Shown here one piece after another: positions 14,766 through 22,877 of a stretch of DNA of 38,419 nt (position 1 is its first letter; every line of letters starts with the position of its first letter). Origin of the DNA: JAYPUG01 sp038117265 (GTDB taxonomy: Bacteria > Pseudomonadota > Alphaproteobacteria > UBA6615); assembly GCA_038117265.1 (NCBI GenBank), contig JAYOFO010000017.1:1-38419 (forward strand), written 5' to 3'. The notes beneath the pieces are model-generated. The model worked only from the letters and a program-made list of their open reading frames with translations. It had not been told where the DNA came from and did no database searches. The position numbers were made by a program, and so were the translations under genes.

Positions 14766-15857
14766 ATGGCGCCACCACAACCGAAACCGGGTGTCCTGCA
14801 GATCACCCCCTATGCCGGCAGCGAGGCCGGGATGGGCGGGACGGACCGGGTCGTCATCAGCTCGAACGAGAGCGCGTTCGGGCCGTCGTGGCGCGCGCTC
14901 GAGGCCTATTCGGCGGCGAGCGAGGAGGTCCACCGGTATCCCGAGATCGACGCGCGCTCCCTGCGCCGTGCGCTGGCGGAGACCTTCGGCCTCGAGGCCG
15001 AGCGCATCATCTGCGGCTGCGGCTCCGACCAGCTCATCGACCTGCTGACCCTGGTCTATGCTGGGCCGGGCGACGAGACCATCTACAGTGCGCACGGGTT
15101 CACCATGTACCCGATCGCCACGCGCGGCGTCGGCGCGACACCCGTCGCGGTGCCCGAGCGGAACCTGACGGCCGATGTCAATGCGATCCTCGAACGGGTC
15201 AACGAACGCACCCGGATCGTCTTCCTGGCGAACCCGAACAACCCGACCGGCAGCTATCTCGGCGAGGACGAGTTGCGGCGCCTGCATGCCGGGCTGCCCG
15301 AAGAGGTCCTGCTGGTTCTCGATGCGGCCTATGCCGAATACGTGACCGCGCCCGACTATGAGCCCGGCATCGCGCTGGTGCGCGAGGCCACGAACGTGGT
15401 GATGACGCGGACCTTCTCGAAGATCTATGCGCTCGCCAGCCTGCGGGTCGGCTGGGCCTATGCGCCGCGCGAGATCATCGGCATGCTCGACCGTGTGCGC
15501 CCGCCGTTCAATGTCTCGACCCCGGCGATCGCGGCGGCCATCGCGGCGCTGGACGACACCGAGCACACTGCGCGCTCGCGCGCCCACAATGCCGAGACGC
15601 TGCCCTGGTTCATTGCCGAGGTCGAGGCGTTGGGCCTGACGGTGAACCCTTCGGTCGCCAACTTCGTGATCGTGCATTTCGATCCGGATTCCGAACGCAA
15701 CGCCGAGGCGGCCTACCGCTTCCTGTTCGAGCGCGGGATCGTCACCCGGCGGGTCGCGGGCTACGGGCTGCCGGATTGGGTGCGCATGTCGATCGGCACC
15801 CGCGACGAGATGCAGGACGTCGTGTCGGCCCTTCGGGTGTTCGTGGGCGGGTCATGA
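14766..15857 (+). CDS. hisC: Histidinol-phosphate aminotransferase family (likely aromatic aminotransferase)
   Basis: A 363-residue fold-type I PLP aminotransferase. The PLP lysine is Lys219 in TRTFSKIYALASLRVGW. NPNNPTGS (156-163) and LDAAYAEY (Asp187) contact the cofactor, and VISSNESAFGP is the N-terminal substrate region of HisC. The ATG at 14766 has GGGAGAGAG upstream. It lies between chorismate mutase and prephenate dehydrogenase and overlaps the latter by ATGA. I therefore infer a role in phenylpyruvate/hydroxyphenylpyruvate or prephenate transamination as well as, or instead of, histidine synthesis. Confidence 0.93.
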   Translation: MAPPQPKPGVLQITPYAGSEAGMGGTDRVVISSNESAFGPSWRALEAYSAASEEVHRYPEIDARSLRRALAETFGLEAERIICGCGSDQLIDLLTLVYAGPGDETIYSAHGFTMYPIATRGVGATPVAVPERNLTADVNAILERVNERTRIVFLANPNNPTGSYLGEDELRRLHAGLPEEVLLVLDAAYAEYVTAPDYEPGIALVREATNVVMTRTFSKIYALASLRVGWAYAPREIIGMLDRVRPPFNVSTPAIAAAIAALDDTEHTARSRAHNAETLPWFIAEVEALGLTVNPSVANFVIVHFDPDSERNAEAAYRFLFERGIVTRRVAGYGLPDWVRMSIGTRDEMQDVVSALRVFVGGS

Positions 15858-16813
15858 GCGGTTTCGTGCCATTCGACCGGGTGGCGATCATCGGGATCGG
15901 CCTGATCGGTTCCTCGCTTGCCCGTGCCCTGCGCGCCGGGAAACTGGCGGGCCATGTGGCCTGCCACGATGCCGATGCCGATGTGCGCGAACGAACCGGC
16001 ACACTCGGAATCGTCGACAGCCTGCACGCGGATGTGGCGGATGCCGTCTCCGGCGCCGACCTGGTGATCGTGGCGACACCGGTCGGGGCGGCGGGTGCGG
16101 TCGCGGAAGCGATGCGCGACCATCTGGCGGCGGGCGCGATCGTCACGGATGTCGGGTCGGTCAAGGGCTCGGTTATCGCGGCAATGGCGCCGCACATGCC
16201 CGCGGGCGTCCACCTGGTGCCCGGCCATCCGGTTGCCGGGACCGAACATTCGGGGCCGGAGGCCGGTTTCGCCGAGCTGTTCCGCGACCGGTTCGCGATC
16301 CTCACCCCGCCCCGCGACGCCGACCCGGAGGCGGTTGCGCGGATCGTCGGTCTGTGGCGGGCGCTGGGCAGCGATGTCGAGGTCATGGATGCCGAGCACC
16401 ATGACCGCGTGCTGGCAATCACCAGCCATCTTCCGCACCTCATCGCCTACACTATCGTCGCCACGGCGGCCGACCTTGAGAGCCAGCTCGAGGCCCAGAA
16501 GCGCGACGACGACGTCGTCACCACCCGCGAGGTGATTAAGTACTCCGCCGGCGGCTTCCGCGACTTCACGCGCATCGCGGCATCCGACCCGGTCATGTGG
16601 CGCGACGTGTTCCTGCTCAACAAGGACGCGGTGCTCGAAATGCTCGGGCGTTTCACCGAGGACCTGACCGCGCTACAGCGGGCGATCCGCTGGGACGACG
16701 GCGATGCGCTGTTCGAACTCTTCACGCGCACGCGTGCCATTCGCCGCGAGGTGATCGAGGCCCGCCAGGCCGGACGATTCCAGTACACCGAGAACGGCGA
16801 CGACGAGGCCTGA
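15854..16813 (+). CDS. tyrC: Prephenate/arogenate dehydrogenase
   Basis: A 319-residue NAD(P)-dependent dehydrogenase of tyrosine biosynthesis. GIGLIGSSLARALR (from Gly14) is the dinucleotide loop. VATPVGAAGAV and VTDVGSVKGSV follow, then the catalytic-histidine motif PGHPVAGTEHSGPEAG. The C-terminal helical dimerisation domain contains TSHLPHLIAYTIV and SAGGFRDFTRIAASDP. It overlaps the aminotransferase gene by 4 nt and ends 3 nt before the converging DUF2125 gene. Whether prephenate or arogenate is preferred is not visible. Confidence 0.93.
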   Translation: MSGFVPFDRVAIIGIGLIGSSLARALRAGKLAGHVACHDADADVRERTGTLGIVDSLHADVADAVSGADLVIVATPVGAAGAVAEAMRDHLAAGAIVTDVGSVKGSVIAAMAPHMPAGVHLVPGHPVAGTEHSGPEAGFAELFRDRFAILTPPRDADPEAVARIVGLWRALGSDVEVMDAEHHDRVLAITSHLPHLIAYTIVATAADLESQLEAQKRDDDVVTTREVIKYSAGGFRDFTRIAASDPVMWRDVFLLNKDAVLEMLGRFTEDLTALQRAIRWDDGDALFELFTRTRAIRREVIEARQAGRFQYTENGDDEA

Positions 16814-16816
16814 GCC

Positions 16817-17884
16817 TCAATTCCAGGCGATTTCGGGCACCTGCATCAGCGGAACGGGACCGATCGACAGCCGGCCATCCTGAACGGTCACCGGCACGCG
16901 AGCTTCGGGCGGTCCGCCGCCAGCGGGTGCGCGGGTCAGGACCGCGAGCGCGATCCGCGCGATCGCGGCCTCGCGCGGGCGGACCTGGCCCGCCCGTTCG
17001 AGCACATCGATCAGCCGGTCGAGCCCGACGATCCGGGCCGAGAACGCGACGACCGGCTGCAGGTTCGCATCGAGCGCCAGGGTGCCGTCGCCGTAGAGGC
17101 TCACCGGCCCCCACTCGAGGGCGACGTCGTCGAGATCGACGGTGCCGCCGGCGTTACGCCACCGCAAAAGCGTGTCCCGGTCCGTCGACAGGGGGCTCAG
17201 GTCGCCGTTGAGGGTCGTGCGCATGGCGAGGTGGGTCGGCGACGTGCCCAGCGTGTGGCGAACCGCCGCTTCGAGCGCCGAGGGTTCGATGTCGAGGCCC
17301 AGCAGCTCCAGCGACAGCCGGTGGCCGTTGCCGACCGGGGTGATCTCCTCGGGTCGGTCGGCACCGGACAGCCGCATCCAGTCGAGACGTGATTCGGCGA
17401 TGGAAACCCGCGGTGCGCTGTCGACGGACACGCGAACGTCTTGCGATATCATCTTCAGGCGCTTGGTGAGGCCGTTCTCGCTCAACTCGATCCGCCCATC
17501 CATCGTTCCGTTCGCCAGCTCGAACAGCATCTCTTGGTCCGCGACTGCAAGGCGGACCCTGTGGTTGCCGGGCGCCTGGAACGACAACACGCGCGGACGG
17601 TCGACAAGGAAACGCATGACCATGTCCGGGCCCTGCCAGCCGACCGTGCGCTGTGGCGCGGTCCAGACGCCACGGGGATTCGCGAAGGCCGCCTCGAAGC
17701 GGAGCGGGAAACCGGTTACGCGAACCGCATCCCAACCCAGCTCGATCCGTTCGGCACGGCGGTCGGCGGCGTAGCGATCGAGGCTCGTCGTGATCCGGTC
17801 GGCCAGCCAGAACCAGCCCGCGGTCCACACGGTGGCGCCGAGCGCCGCGAGGCCGAAGGGAATCAGATACTTTTTCTGGAACAT
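16817..17884 (-). CDS. DUF2125 domain protein, membrane-anchored periplasmic
   Basis: A 355-residue protein starting MFQKKYLIPFGLAALGATVW, an uncleaved N-terminal membrane anchor. It continues with the DUF2125 features DRYAADRRAERIELGWDAVR, VTGFPLRFEAAFANP and, near the C-terminus, TVQDGRLSIGPVPLMQVPE. The rest is beta-rich and probably faces the periplasm. The family is widespread in Alphaproteobacteria and its function is unknown. It is divergent from the ChaC-like gene and convergent with tyrC. Confidence 0.85.
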   Translation of the reverse strand: MFQKKYLIPFGLAALGATVWTAGWFWLADRITTSLDRYAADRRAERIELGWDAVRVTGFPLRFEAAFANPRGVWTAPQRTVGWQGPDMVMRFLVDRPRVLSFQAPGNHRVRLAVADQEMLFELANGTMDGRIELSENGLTKRLKMISQDVRVSVDSAPRVSIAESRLDWMRLSGADRPEEITPVGNGHRLSLELLGLDIEPSALEAAVRHTLGTSPTHLAMRTTLNGDLSPLSTDRDTLLRWRNAGGTVDLDDVALEWGPVSLYGDGTLALDANLQPVVAFSARIVGLDRLIDVLERAGQVRPREAAIARIALAVLTRAPAGGGPPEARVPVTVQDGRLSIGPVPLMQVPEIAWN

Positions 17885-17963
17885 GCTGCTGCAGATGCCC
17901 TAGATGTGCAGGCGTCAGCCTAGATTGCCTGGTCCCATCCGTCGACTCATCCACCCGGAACCG

Positions 17964-17975
17964 CCCCCCCCCCCC
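17964..17975 (+). repeat. 12-nt poly-C tract before the ChaC-like start codon
   Basis: Twelve consecutive C residues end one base before ATG 17977, exactly where a ribosome site would be expected. Such tracts are prone to replication slippage. Loss of one C would put the upstream ATG at 17904 in frame with the gene and add about 24 residues. Confidence 0.95.
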
Positions 17976-17976
17976 G

Positions 17977-18615
17977 ATGTCCATGCTGAAGGCCCAGCCC
18001 GACCTCAGTCATCTGACGGATCAGTACGAGCTGACCGAAGACGAGCTCGACTGGACCCTCCGCGCGGTGATGGCCACCCATCCGCGCGGCGAGGACCTCT
18101 GGGTGTTCGGCTACGGCTCGTTGATGTGGCAGCCGGATTTCGCCTACGAGGAGCGCGCGCCGGCGCTGATTCACGGATTCCATCGCGCCTTCTGCGTGTA
18201 CTCGCACGTCTATCGCGGGACCCGCGAACGTCCCGGTCTCGTGCTCGGTCTCGATGCTGGCGGCAGCTGCCGCGGGGTCGCCTATCGGGTGTCGGCGGCG
18301 CGCGCGGAGGCGACCGTCGAATACCTTATTCGCCGCGAGATGGTGACGCGTGTCTACATGCCGCGCTGGGTGTCGGCGCGTTTGGGAGACCGGCGCGTGC
18401 GTGCCCACACCTACACCGCCACGCACAATCATGTGCAGTATGCCGGCCGGCTGAGCGACGCCGAGGCGCTGCGGTACATCCGCCAGGGCGCTGGCCGCGG
18501 GGGCGCCAACACCGACTACCTGCGCAACACCGTTCGCCACCTCGACGAGCTCGGAATCCGCGATGCACCGCTCCACCGGCTCGCCGGGTTGCTCGATTCC
18601 CGCGAGCGACGCTGA
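17977..18615 (+). CDS. chaC: Gamma-glutamylcyclotransferase, ChaC family
   Basis: A 212-residue protein of the ChaC family, which degrades glutathione to 5-oxoproline and Cys-Gly in the cytoplasm. LWVFGYGSLMWQPDF carries the substrate-binding YGSL loop. HRAFCVYSHVYRGTRERPGL and VEYLIRREMVTRVYMPRWV, with the candidate catalytic Glu, are family signatures. The length is normal for bacterial ChaC. No ribosome site is visible because a run of 12 C precedes the ATG. It is divergent from the DUF2125 gene. Confidence 0.9.
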   Translation: MSMLKAQPDLSHLTDQYELTEDELDWTLRAVMATHPRGEDLWVFGYGSLMWQPDFAYEERAPALIHGFHRAFCVYSHVYRGTRERPGLVLGLDAGGSCRGVAYRVSAARAEATVEYLIRREMVTRVYMPRWVSARLGDRRVRAHTYTATHNHVQYAGRLSDAEALRYIRQGAGRGGANTDYLRNTVRHLDELGIRDAPLHRLAGLLDSRERR

Positions 18616-18625
18616 CCGCCCCAAG

Positions 18626-18912
18626 TTATCCACAGGCTTCGCCGATGGGACCGCGACCGCGAGGCCGCTTCCCTGGCGCCGTACCGGAGATTTTCGGGTG
18701 ACGAAATCGGGTGGGAAGCCGCGCTTTCGGGCATAGAAAGAAGGGAAAGAGGCCCCGATATTGCACGTTTCCTTAGATGTCGATGTCCCGTGCTTTAGTA
18801 TTTGCGGGGTGGCTATTCTTGGTGGGCACTACACCGTGCCGTTTATTACGAACCTATTGCTCCGTCGCTTGGCGAACCTTCGGGTGGCTCCTCCTCCACA
18901 ACTTTATCCACA
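18626..18912 (+). promoter_or_regulatory. Two perfect DnaA boxes flanking an AT-richer gap
   Basis: TTATCCACA occurs at 18626-18634 and 18904-18912 in the same orientation, both followed by G. Between them is a 230-nt gap (18616-18845) that is clearly less GC-rich (around 18740-18850) than its surroundings. The second box lies inside the 3' end of the acyltransferase gene. I see no RNA gene or ORF in the gap. Confidence 0.4.
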
Positions 18913-19649
18913 GCCCTGTCGCCAGTGATCGGCGTGACAGCCGTTGTGCTCACCTGTTGCGACAGGCGATCCGTCGCGGTCTCGATGGCGCCTTCCAGCC
19001 GCTCGAGGAACTCCCGGCGCGGGAGTCCGGGCGGTATCGGCGGGAGGAACTCCAGCGTGATGCAACCCGGCCGCAGGGCGAGGGAGCGGCGCGGCCAGAA
19101 GTGACCCGAATTGAGCGCGGCCGGCACGACGGGAACGTCGAGCGCGGCATAGAGCGCGGCGACACCGGCGTGGTAGGGCTGGCGGGTGCCCGGCGCGACC
19201 CGCGTTCCTTCGGGGAAGATGACGATCGGCCGGCCGTCGCGGATGCGTTCTCGCGCGGCATGCACCATGGCACGCAGTGCGCGCATGCCGCCGCGCCGGT
19301 CGATCGCGATCTGGCGGGCGCGCAGCAGGCACCAGCCGAAAACGGGAATCCAGGTCAGCTCGCGTTTCAGGACGATGGCGCCGTCGCGCACGACCAGGTT
19401 GATGGCAAGCGTGTCCCACGCCGACTGATGCTTGACCGCGCAGATGACGGGGCCCTCGGGGATGTTCTCGCGGCCTTCGACGCGGTGGCGAAGCCCGACG
19501 GTGAGGCGAAGCACCACCAGTCCGACGCGTATCCAGAACCGGCTGTAGGCGAGAAGCAGGCGCGGGGGTCCGGCGACCAAGGGCAGCACCAGGACGCCCA
19601 TGAGGGTCGTCCAGCCATAGAACAGGATGCTGAAGGCGATGGCGCGCAT
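18846..19649 (-). CDS. plsC: 1-acyl-sn-glycerol-3-phosphate acyltransferase family protein
   Basis: A 267-residue PlsC-family acyltransferase that converts lysophosphatidate to phosphatidate at the inner membrane, or acylates a related lipid. The N-terminal hydrophobic segment (ILFYGWTTLMGVLVLPLVAG) is the membrane anchor. Motif I HQSAWDT is the HX4D catalytic motif and VIFPEGTRVAPG is the glycerophosphate-binding motif. The C-terminal tail is acidic and Pro-rich. Its start is 10 nt after the ydcF stop, so it is the last gene of the run ftsE-ftsX-ydcF-plsC. Confidence 0.92.
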   Translation of the reverse strand: MRAIAFSILFYGWTTLMGVLVLPLVAGPPRLLLAYSRFWIRVGLVVLRLTVGLRHRVEGRENIPEGPVICAVKHQSAWDTLAINLVVRDGAIVLKRELTWIPVFGWCLLRARQIAIDRRGGMRALRAMVHAARERIRDGRPIVIFPEGTRVAPGTRQPYHAGVAALYAALDVPVVPAALNSGHFWPRRSLALRPGCITLEFLPPIPPGLPRREFLERLEGAIETATDRLSQQVSTTAVTPITGDRAVDKVVEEEPPEGSPSDGAIGS

Positions 19650-19659
19650 GGCGATGTGC

Positions 19660-20271
19660 CTAGTCGTTCCGGCCGGCGACCGCGGCGCGCAGGCGTGCCG
19701 CCAGGTACTTGGTGTATTCGCTGGCAAGCAGCGAGGCGGTCCCCGGCCACATCCACCATCGCTCGAACCTGACGTTTCTCGACGGAACCGGCTCGGGAAC
19801 GATCTCGGTGTCCGGCAGCAGCCGGCGGAACTCGAGCAGGCTGCGCGGCATGTGGAAGTCTGCCGTCACCAGACGCAGGCTGGTGACCTGATGGGCGCTC
19901 GCCCAGCCCGCCGTCTCGATGGCGTTCTCCCGCGTGTCGCGCGCCGCGCGGCCCAGGGTCACGCAACAGGCGACGAGGTCTGCCGGGAGGGGGGCGTCGG
20001 GCAACAGCTGGTGTATCTCCACCGCCGCGCCCACGCCCGAAACCAGCAACAGGCGCGCACGTCGCTCGACCAGAAGTTGGCTGCCGTGCTCGACCCGGCC
20101 GCGGCCTCCGGTCAGAACCACGATGGCGTTGGTCGTGCGGTTGTCGGCCGGGTCGCCAGCGCGCGGGATGTGCGCGACGAATCCGGCAAGGCCGACGCAC
20201 CAGGCCGCCGCCGCGGCCAGGACCATGACGGTTGCGACCAGCCAACGCCGGGACTTGCCCTTCCTGCGCAT
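19660..20271 (-). CDS. YdcF family (DUF218) membrane protein
   Basis: A 203-residue protein with one N-terminal membrane helix (WLVATVMVLAAAAAWCVGLA) after a basic MRRKGKSRR start, then a DUF218 domain. The DUF218 motifs are NAIVVLTGGRGRVEHGSQLL, RLLLVSGVG, ARDTRENAIETAGWA and LVTADFHMPRSLLEFRR. DUF218 proteins are linked to envelope polysaccharide and lipid metabolism, but the reaction is not settled. The ATG overlaps the ftsX stop as TGATG, showing co-translation. Confidence 0.88.
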   Translation of the reverse strand: MRRKGKSRRWLVATVMVLAAAAAWCVGLAGFVAHIPRAGDPADNRTTNAIVVLTGGRGRVEHGSQLLVERRARLLLVSGVGAAVEIHQLLPDAPLPADLVACCVTLGRAARDTRENAIETAGWASAHQVTSLRLVTADFHMPRSLLEFRRLLPDTEIVPEPVPSRNVRFERWWMWPGTASLLASEYTKYLAARLRAAVAGRND

Positions 20272-21143
20272 CAGGGCATCCGGGCGAGCGCCCGCAAGAC
20301 GGTCAGGCGCGCCGTCAGCATCGCGATCACGATCGCCGTTCCCGGCACGATCAGAAGGGCGATCCATTCGAACGGCGAAAGCGAGATCTCCGGCAGGAAG
20401 GCGGAATCGATGCCGCGCGCGAGCCAACCGATGGCGAAGAGGACCCCGGCCGCCGCCGCCGCGCCCGCCACGCCGCCGCGTGCCGCCAGCATCATCGCCT
20501 GGAGCTGGAACTGGCCCGCGATATACCGGTCCTGGGCCCCCATCTGGTGAAGAAGTTCGATGATCGTCGCATGGACGGCCAGCCCCGACCGCGTGGTGAA
20601 CACGACCGCGATCACGGCAGCCGAGGCGATCAGTGCGAGAATGGCGTAGGCGAGAAACTCGACCGCCCGGCCGAGATCGATCAGGGCCGACAGCCAGGCG
20701 CGGTGGTCGTCGACGGCGGTGCCGGGGATGGCATCCGATAGGCGTGCCGCCAGCAGCGCGGCATTGACTCGCGCACCGGGTGCCAGCTCGACATCGATCA
20801 GGGCGGGGACGGGAAGGCCGGCATCGATCGCGCCCTCGCCCAGCCAGGGCGCCAGCAGGTCGCGGACGATGTCGTCGGGAACCGGGGCGGCGCGCGCCAC
20901 GCCGGAGGTTTCGCGAAGCATTGCGACCAGTTTGTCGATCGCCGCGTCGTCTGCCGCCGCGTGCGGCACCTGAACCGTCATGCGGCCGGTCAGGGTGCTG
21001 TCCCAGCTCGAAATGGTGCTGGAGACGACCAGCGCGCCGGCAAACATGAGCGCACCGAGGAACACCATCAGGGCCACGATCCAGGGCAGGAAGCGGGTCG
21101 ACTGGTCGCGCTCGAAGGGCAGGTCGCTGCGGCCGGCGAACAT
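20271..21143 (-). CDS. ftsX: Cell division ABC transporter-like permease FtsX
   Basis: A 290-residue membrane protein with a cytoplasmic N-terminus and four membrane helices: FLPWIVALMVFLGALMFAG, the segment around FLAYAILALIASAAVIAVVF, one around AARGGVAGAAAAAGVLFAIG, and one near the C-terminus. The periplasmic loop between helices 1 and 2 is the part that activates peptidoglycan hydrolases in the known systems. LLHQMGAQDRYIAGQFQLQA is the conserved coupling region of FtsX. I chose ATG 21143; it is 4 nt after the ftsE stop. Confidence 0.92.
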   Translation of the reverse strand: MFAGRSDLPFERDQSTRFLPWIVALMVFLGALMFAGALVVSSTISSWDSTLTGRMTVQVPHAAADDAAIDKLVAMLRETSGVARAAPVPDDIVRDLLAPWLGEGAIDAGLPVPALIDVELAPGARVNAALLAARLSDAIPGTAVDDHRAWLSALIDLGRAVEFLAYAILALIASAAVIAVVFTTRSGLAVHATIIELLHQMGAQDRYIAGQFQLQAMMLAARGGVAGAAAAAGVLFAIGWLARGIDSAFLPEISLSPFEWIALLIVPGTAIVIAMLTARLTVLRALARMP

Positions 21144-21147
21144 CGGC

Positions 21148-21828
21148 CTAGCTCCGGCTGCGCGACGGCGTGCGCCGGACGTCCAGTTCGCCATCGTCGA
21201 GTTGCAGCACGGGGTGGCCGAACTCCTCGAGAAGCGCATTGCTGTGCGTGGCAATCACGACCGTCGTCCCGGTCTTGTTGAGCTCTTCGAACAGGTGCAT
21301 CAGCCGCAGCGCGATCCGGTCGTCGACGTTGCCCGTCGGTTCGTCGGCGAGCAGCAGCCGCGGCCGGTTTATGACCGCGCGTGCGATCGCGACACGCTGC
21401 TGCTGGCCGCCTGACAGGGTCGATGGTCGGGCGTCCAGCCGGTCCCCGAGCCCGACCCAGCTCAACAATTCGCGGACATGGGCATCGACCTCGGCATGCA
21501 GGACGCCGCTGACGCGCAGCGGCATCGCCACATTCTCGACGGCGGACAGGTGGTCGATCAGCCGGAAATCCTGAAACACCACGCCGACCTGGCGGCGCAG
21601 CGCTGGCAATTCGTGGCGCGGCGTCATCGAGATGTCGCGGCCCAGCAGGTGGATGAGCCCGCGCGTCGGCCGCAGCGCCAGGTACATTAGCTTGAGCAGC
21701 GTGGTCTTGCCCGCGCCGCTGGCGCCCGTCAGGAAATGGAACGACCCCGGCGCCAGCGAGAAGCTGACATCGCGCAGGACTTCCGGTCCGATGCCATAGC
21801 GCATGCCGACATTTTCGAATCGCAGCAC
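21148..21828 (-). CDS. ftsE: Cell division ATP-binding protein FtsE
   Basis: A 226-residue ABC-type ATPase. Walker A is GASGAGKTT, the signature STLSGGQQQRVAIARA and Walker B LLLADEP; the Q-loop is VVFQDFRLIDHLS and the H-loop VVIATHSN. With FtsX it links the divisome to peptidoglycan hydrolysis. I chose GTG 21826-21828 (VLRFENVGMRYG) because it gives the usual FtsE length and has GGAG 10 nt upstream. A TTG at 21882 would add 18 basic residues and has no ribosome site. Confidence 0.93.
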   Translation of the reverse strand: MLRFENVGMRYGIGPEVLRDVSFSLAPGSFHFLTGASGAGKTTLLKLMYLALRPTRGLIHLLGRDISMTPRHELPALRRQVGVVFQDFRLIDHLSAVENVAMPLRVSGVLHAEVDAHVRELLSWVGLGDRLDARPSTLSGGQQQRVAIARAVINRPRLLLADEPTGNVDDRIALRLMHLFEELNKTGTTVVIATHSNALLEEFGHPVLQLDDGELDVRRTPSRSRS

Positions 21829-21914
21829 GGGACGGCGACTCCGGTTTCGGGGATGGCGGGCCCGGTCGGCCCGACTCGGCAACGTGTCGCATCCACGTTG
21901 GCATGACGGCCGGG

Positions 21915-21980
21915 GCGGGTAAACCCGCAGAGAGGGACGGATGCGGCGCTTACCCGGCGTTTACGCGCCGGCGCGTAAAC
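21915..21980. promoter_or_regulatory. Operator-like palindromes between ftsE and the zinc-ribbon gene
   Basis: A perfect 22-bp palindrome lies at 21959-21980 (half-sites GTTTACGCGCC and GGCGCGTAAAC). A second inverted repeat, GCGGGT-AA-ACCCGC, lies at 21915-21928. GTAAAC recurs in both. They lie in the 231-nt divergent gap, upstream of a perfect TATAAT at 22011. Confidence 0.6.
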
Positions 21981-22010
21981 TTGAAGGCGATGGCGCTTTG
22001 CCGAATGCGG

Positions 22011-22016
22011 TATAAT
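22011..22016 (+). promoter_or_regulatory. Perfect -10 element upstream of the zinc-ribbon gene
   Basis: TATAAT at 22011-22016 predicts a start near 22023, 37 nt before ATG 22060. No good -35 is found at 16-18 nt spacing (CGATGG), so an activator may be needed. The 22-bp palindrome is centred near -53. Confidence 0.45.
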
Positions 22017-22059
22017 CCTGTTTCATGCGTCGTTCCGAAGTTATTGAAGCGAACAGCCG

Positions 22060-22728
22060 ATGATCCTGAGTTGCCCCGATTGCGGTTCGCGGTTCGCGGT
22101 CGATCCCGCCAAGCTGGAGCCCGACGGCCGTCGGGTGAAGTGCGGCAAGTGCGCCCATGTCTGGTTCGAGTCGCCGCCCGAAAGTCCCGACGAGGACGAG
22201 GCGCCCGAACCGCTGCGCCTGACGCCGCTCGATCCCGAGGAACAGGCGATTGTTCCCGCCGGCAACCTGCCGGCGGTCCGGCGCGGTCGCGCCGGTTTCA
22301 GTGCACGCACGGCCTGGATCGTTGTCGGTGTCCTGCTGGCCGCCGTGGTGGCGGCTCTGTGGTTCGCGCGCGGCCCGATCGCGATCGCCTGGCCGCCGGC
22401 CGAGAAGGTTTATGCCAGCGCCGGAATCTCGGTGTTCCCGCCGCCCGGAGAGGGGCTCGAGATCGAGTTCAACGCGCGCGCGGAGGCGGGCGCATTGTCG
22501 CTCAATGGCGAGGTGATCAACATTTCCGATGATGTGCGCGACGTACCCACGCTGCACGTCCTGATCACCGACGAGGCGGGCGGCACCCTGAAAACCTGGG
22601 CGTTCAACCCCGAAACGCGGCGACTCGGACCCGGTGAACGGGTCGCGTTTAGCACGGAAACCCGAGAGATTCCGGAACGTGCGGCGAACGTTAGTATTTC
22701 GTTTCCCACTCCCGACGAAAATCCTTAA
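22060..22728 (+). CDS. Zinc-ribbon (MJ0042) / DUF3426 membrane protein
   Basis: A 222-residue protein. Residues 1-37 form an MJ0042-type zinc ribbon with two CxxC pairs (LSCPDCGSRFAV and VKCGKCAHVWFE). An acidic Pro-rich linker follows, then one membrane helix (TAWIVVGVLLAAVVAALWF) and a C-terminal periplasmic DUF3426 domain with the conserved FNPETRRLGPGERVAFST segment. It is found beside ftsEX in many Alphaproteobacteria, which suggests an envelope or division role. The function is unknown. It is divergent from ftsE. Confidence 0.88.
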   Translation: MILSCPDCGSRFAVDPAKLEPDGRRVKCGKCAHVWFESPPESPDEDEAPEPLRLTPLDPEEQAIVPAGNLPAVRRGRAGFSARTAWIVVGVLLAAVVAALWFARGPIAIAWPPAEKVYASAGISVFPPPGEGLEIEFNARAEAGALSLNGEVINISDDVRDVPTLHVLITDEAGGTLKTWAFNPETRRLGPGERVAFSTETREIPERAANVSISFPTPDENP

Positions 22729-22877
22729 CGAAGATCGTCACTCCCTTCACGCATGTGGAGCCCACCCTGGCGGAACGACGATCCGGCACGAGTGCGCGGT
22801 TTTGCGTGTGCTGGTGCTTGGGTGGCCTAGAGCGGGCGTTATCGGCCCGGGTTCAATTTGGGGGGGAGGAACAAGGT

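Noticed and set aside
18777..19100. Plus-strand frame starting MSMSRALVFAGWLFLVG that looks like a signal peptide
   Set aside because: It continues antisense through the whole plsC gene with a random-looking product and has no ribosome site.
22840..22877. T-arm-like CCCGGGTTCAATTTGGGG upstream of the cpdR-like gene
   Set aside because: The would-be stem strands are not complementary and there is no cloverleaf upstream.
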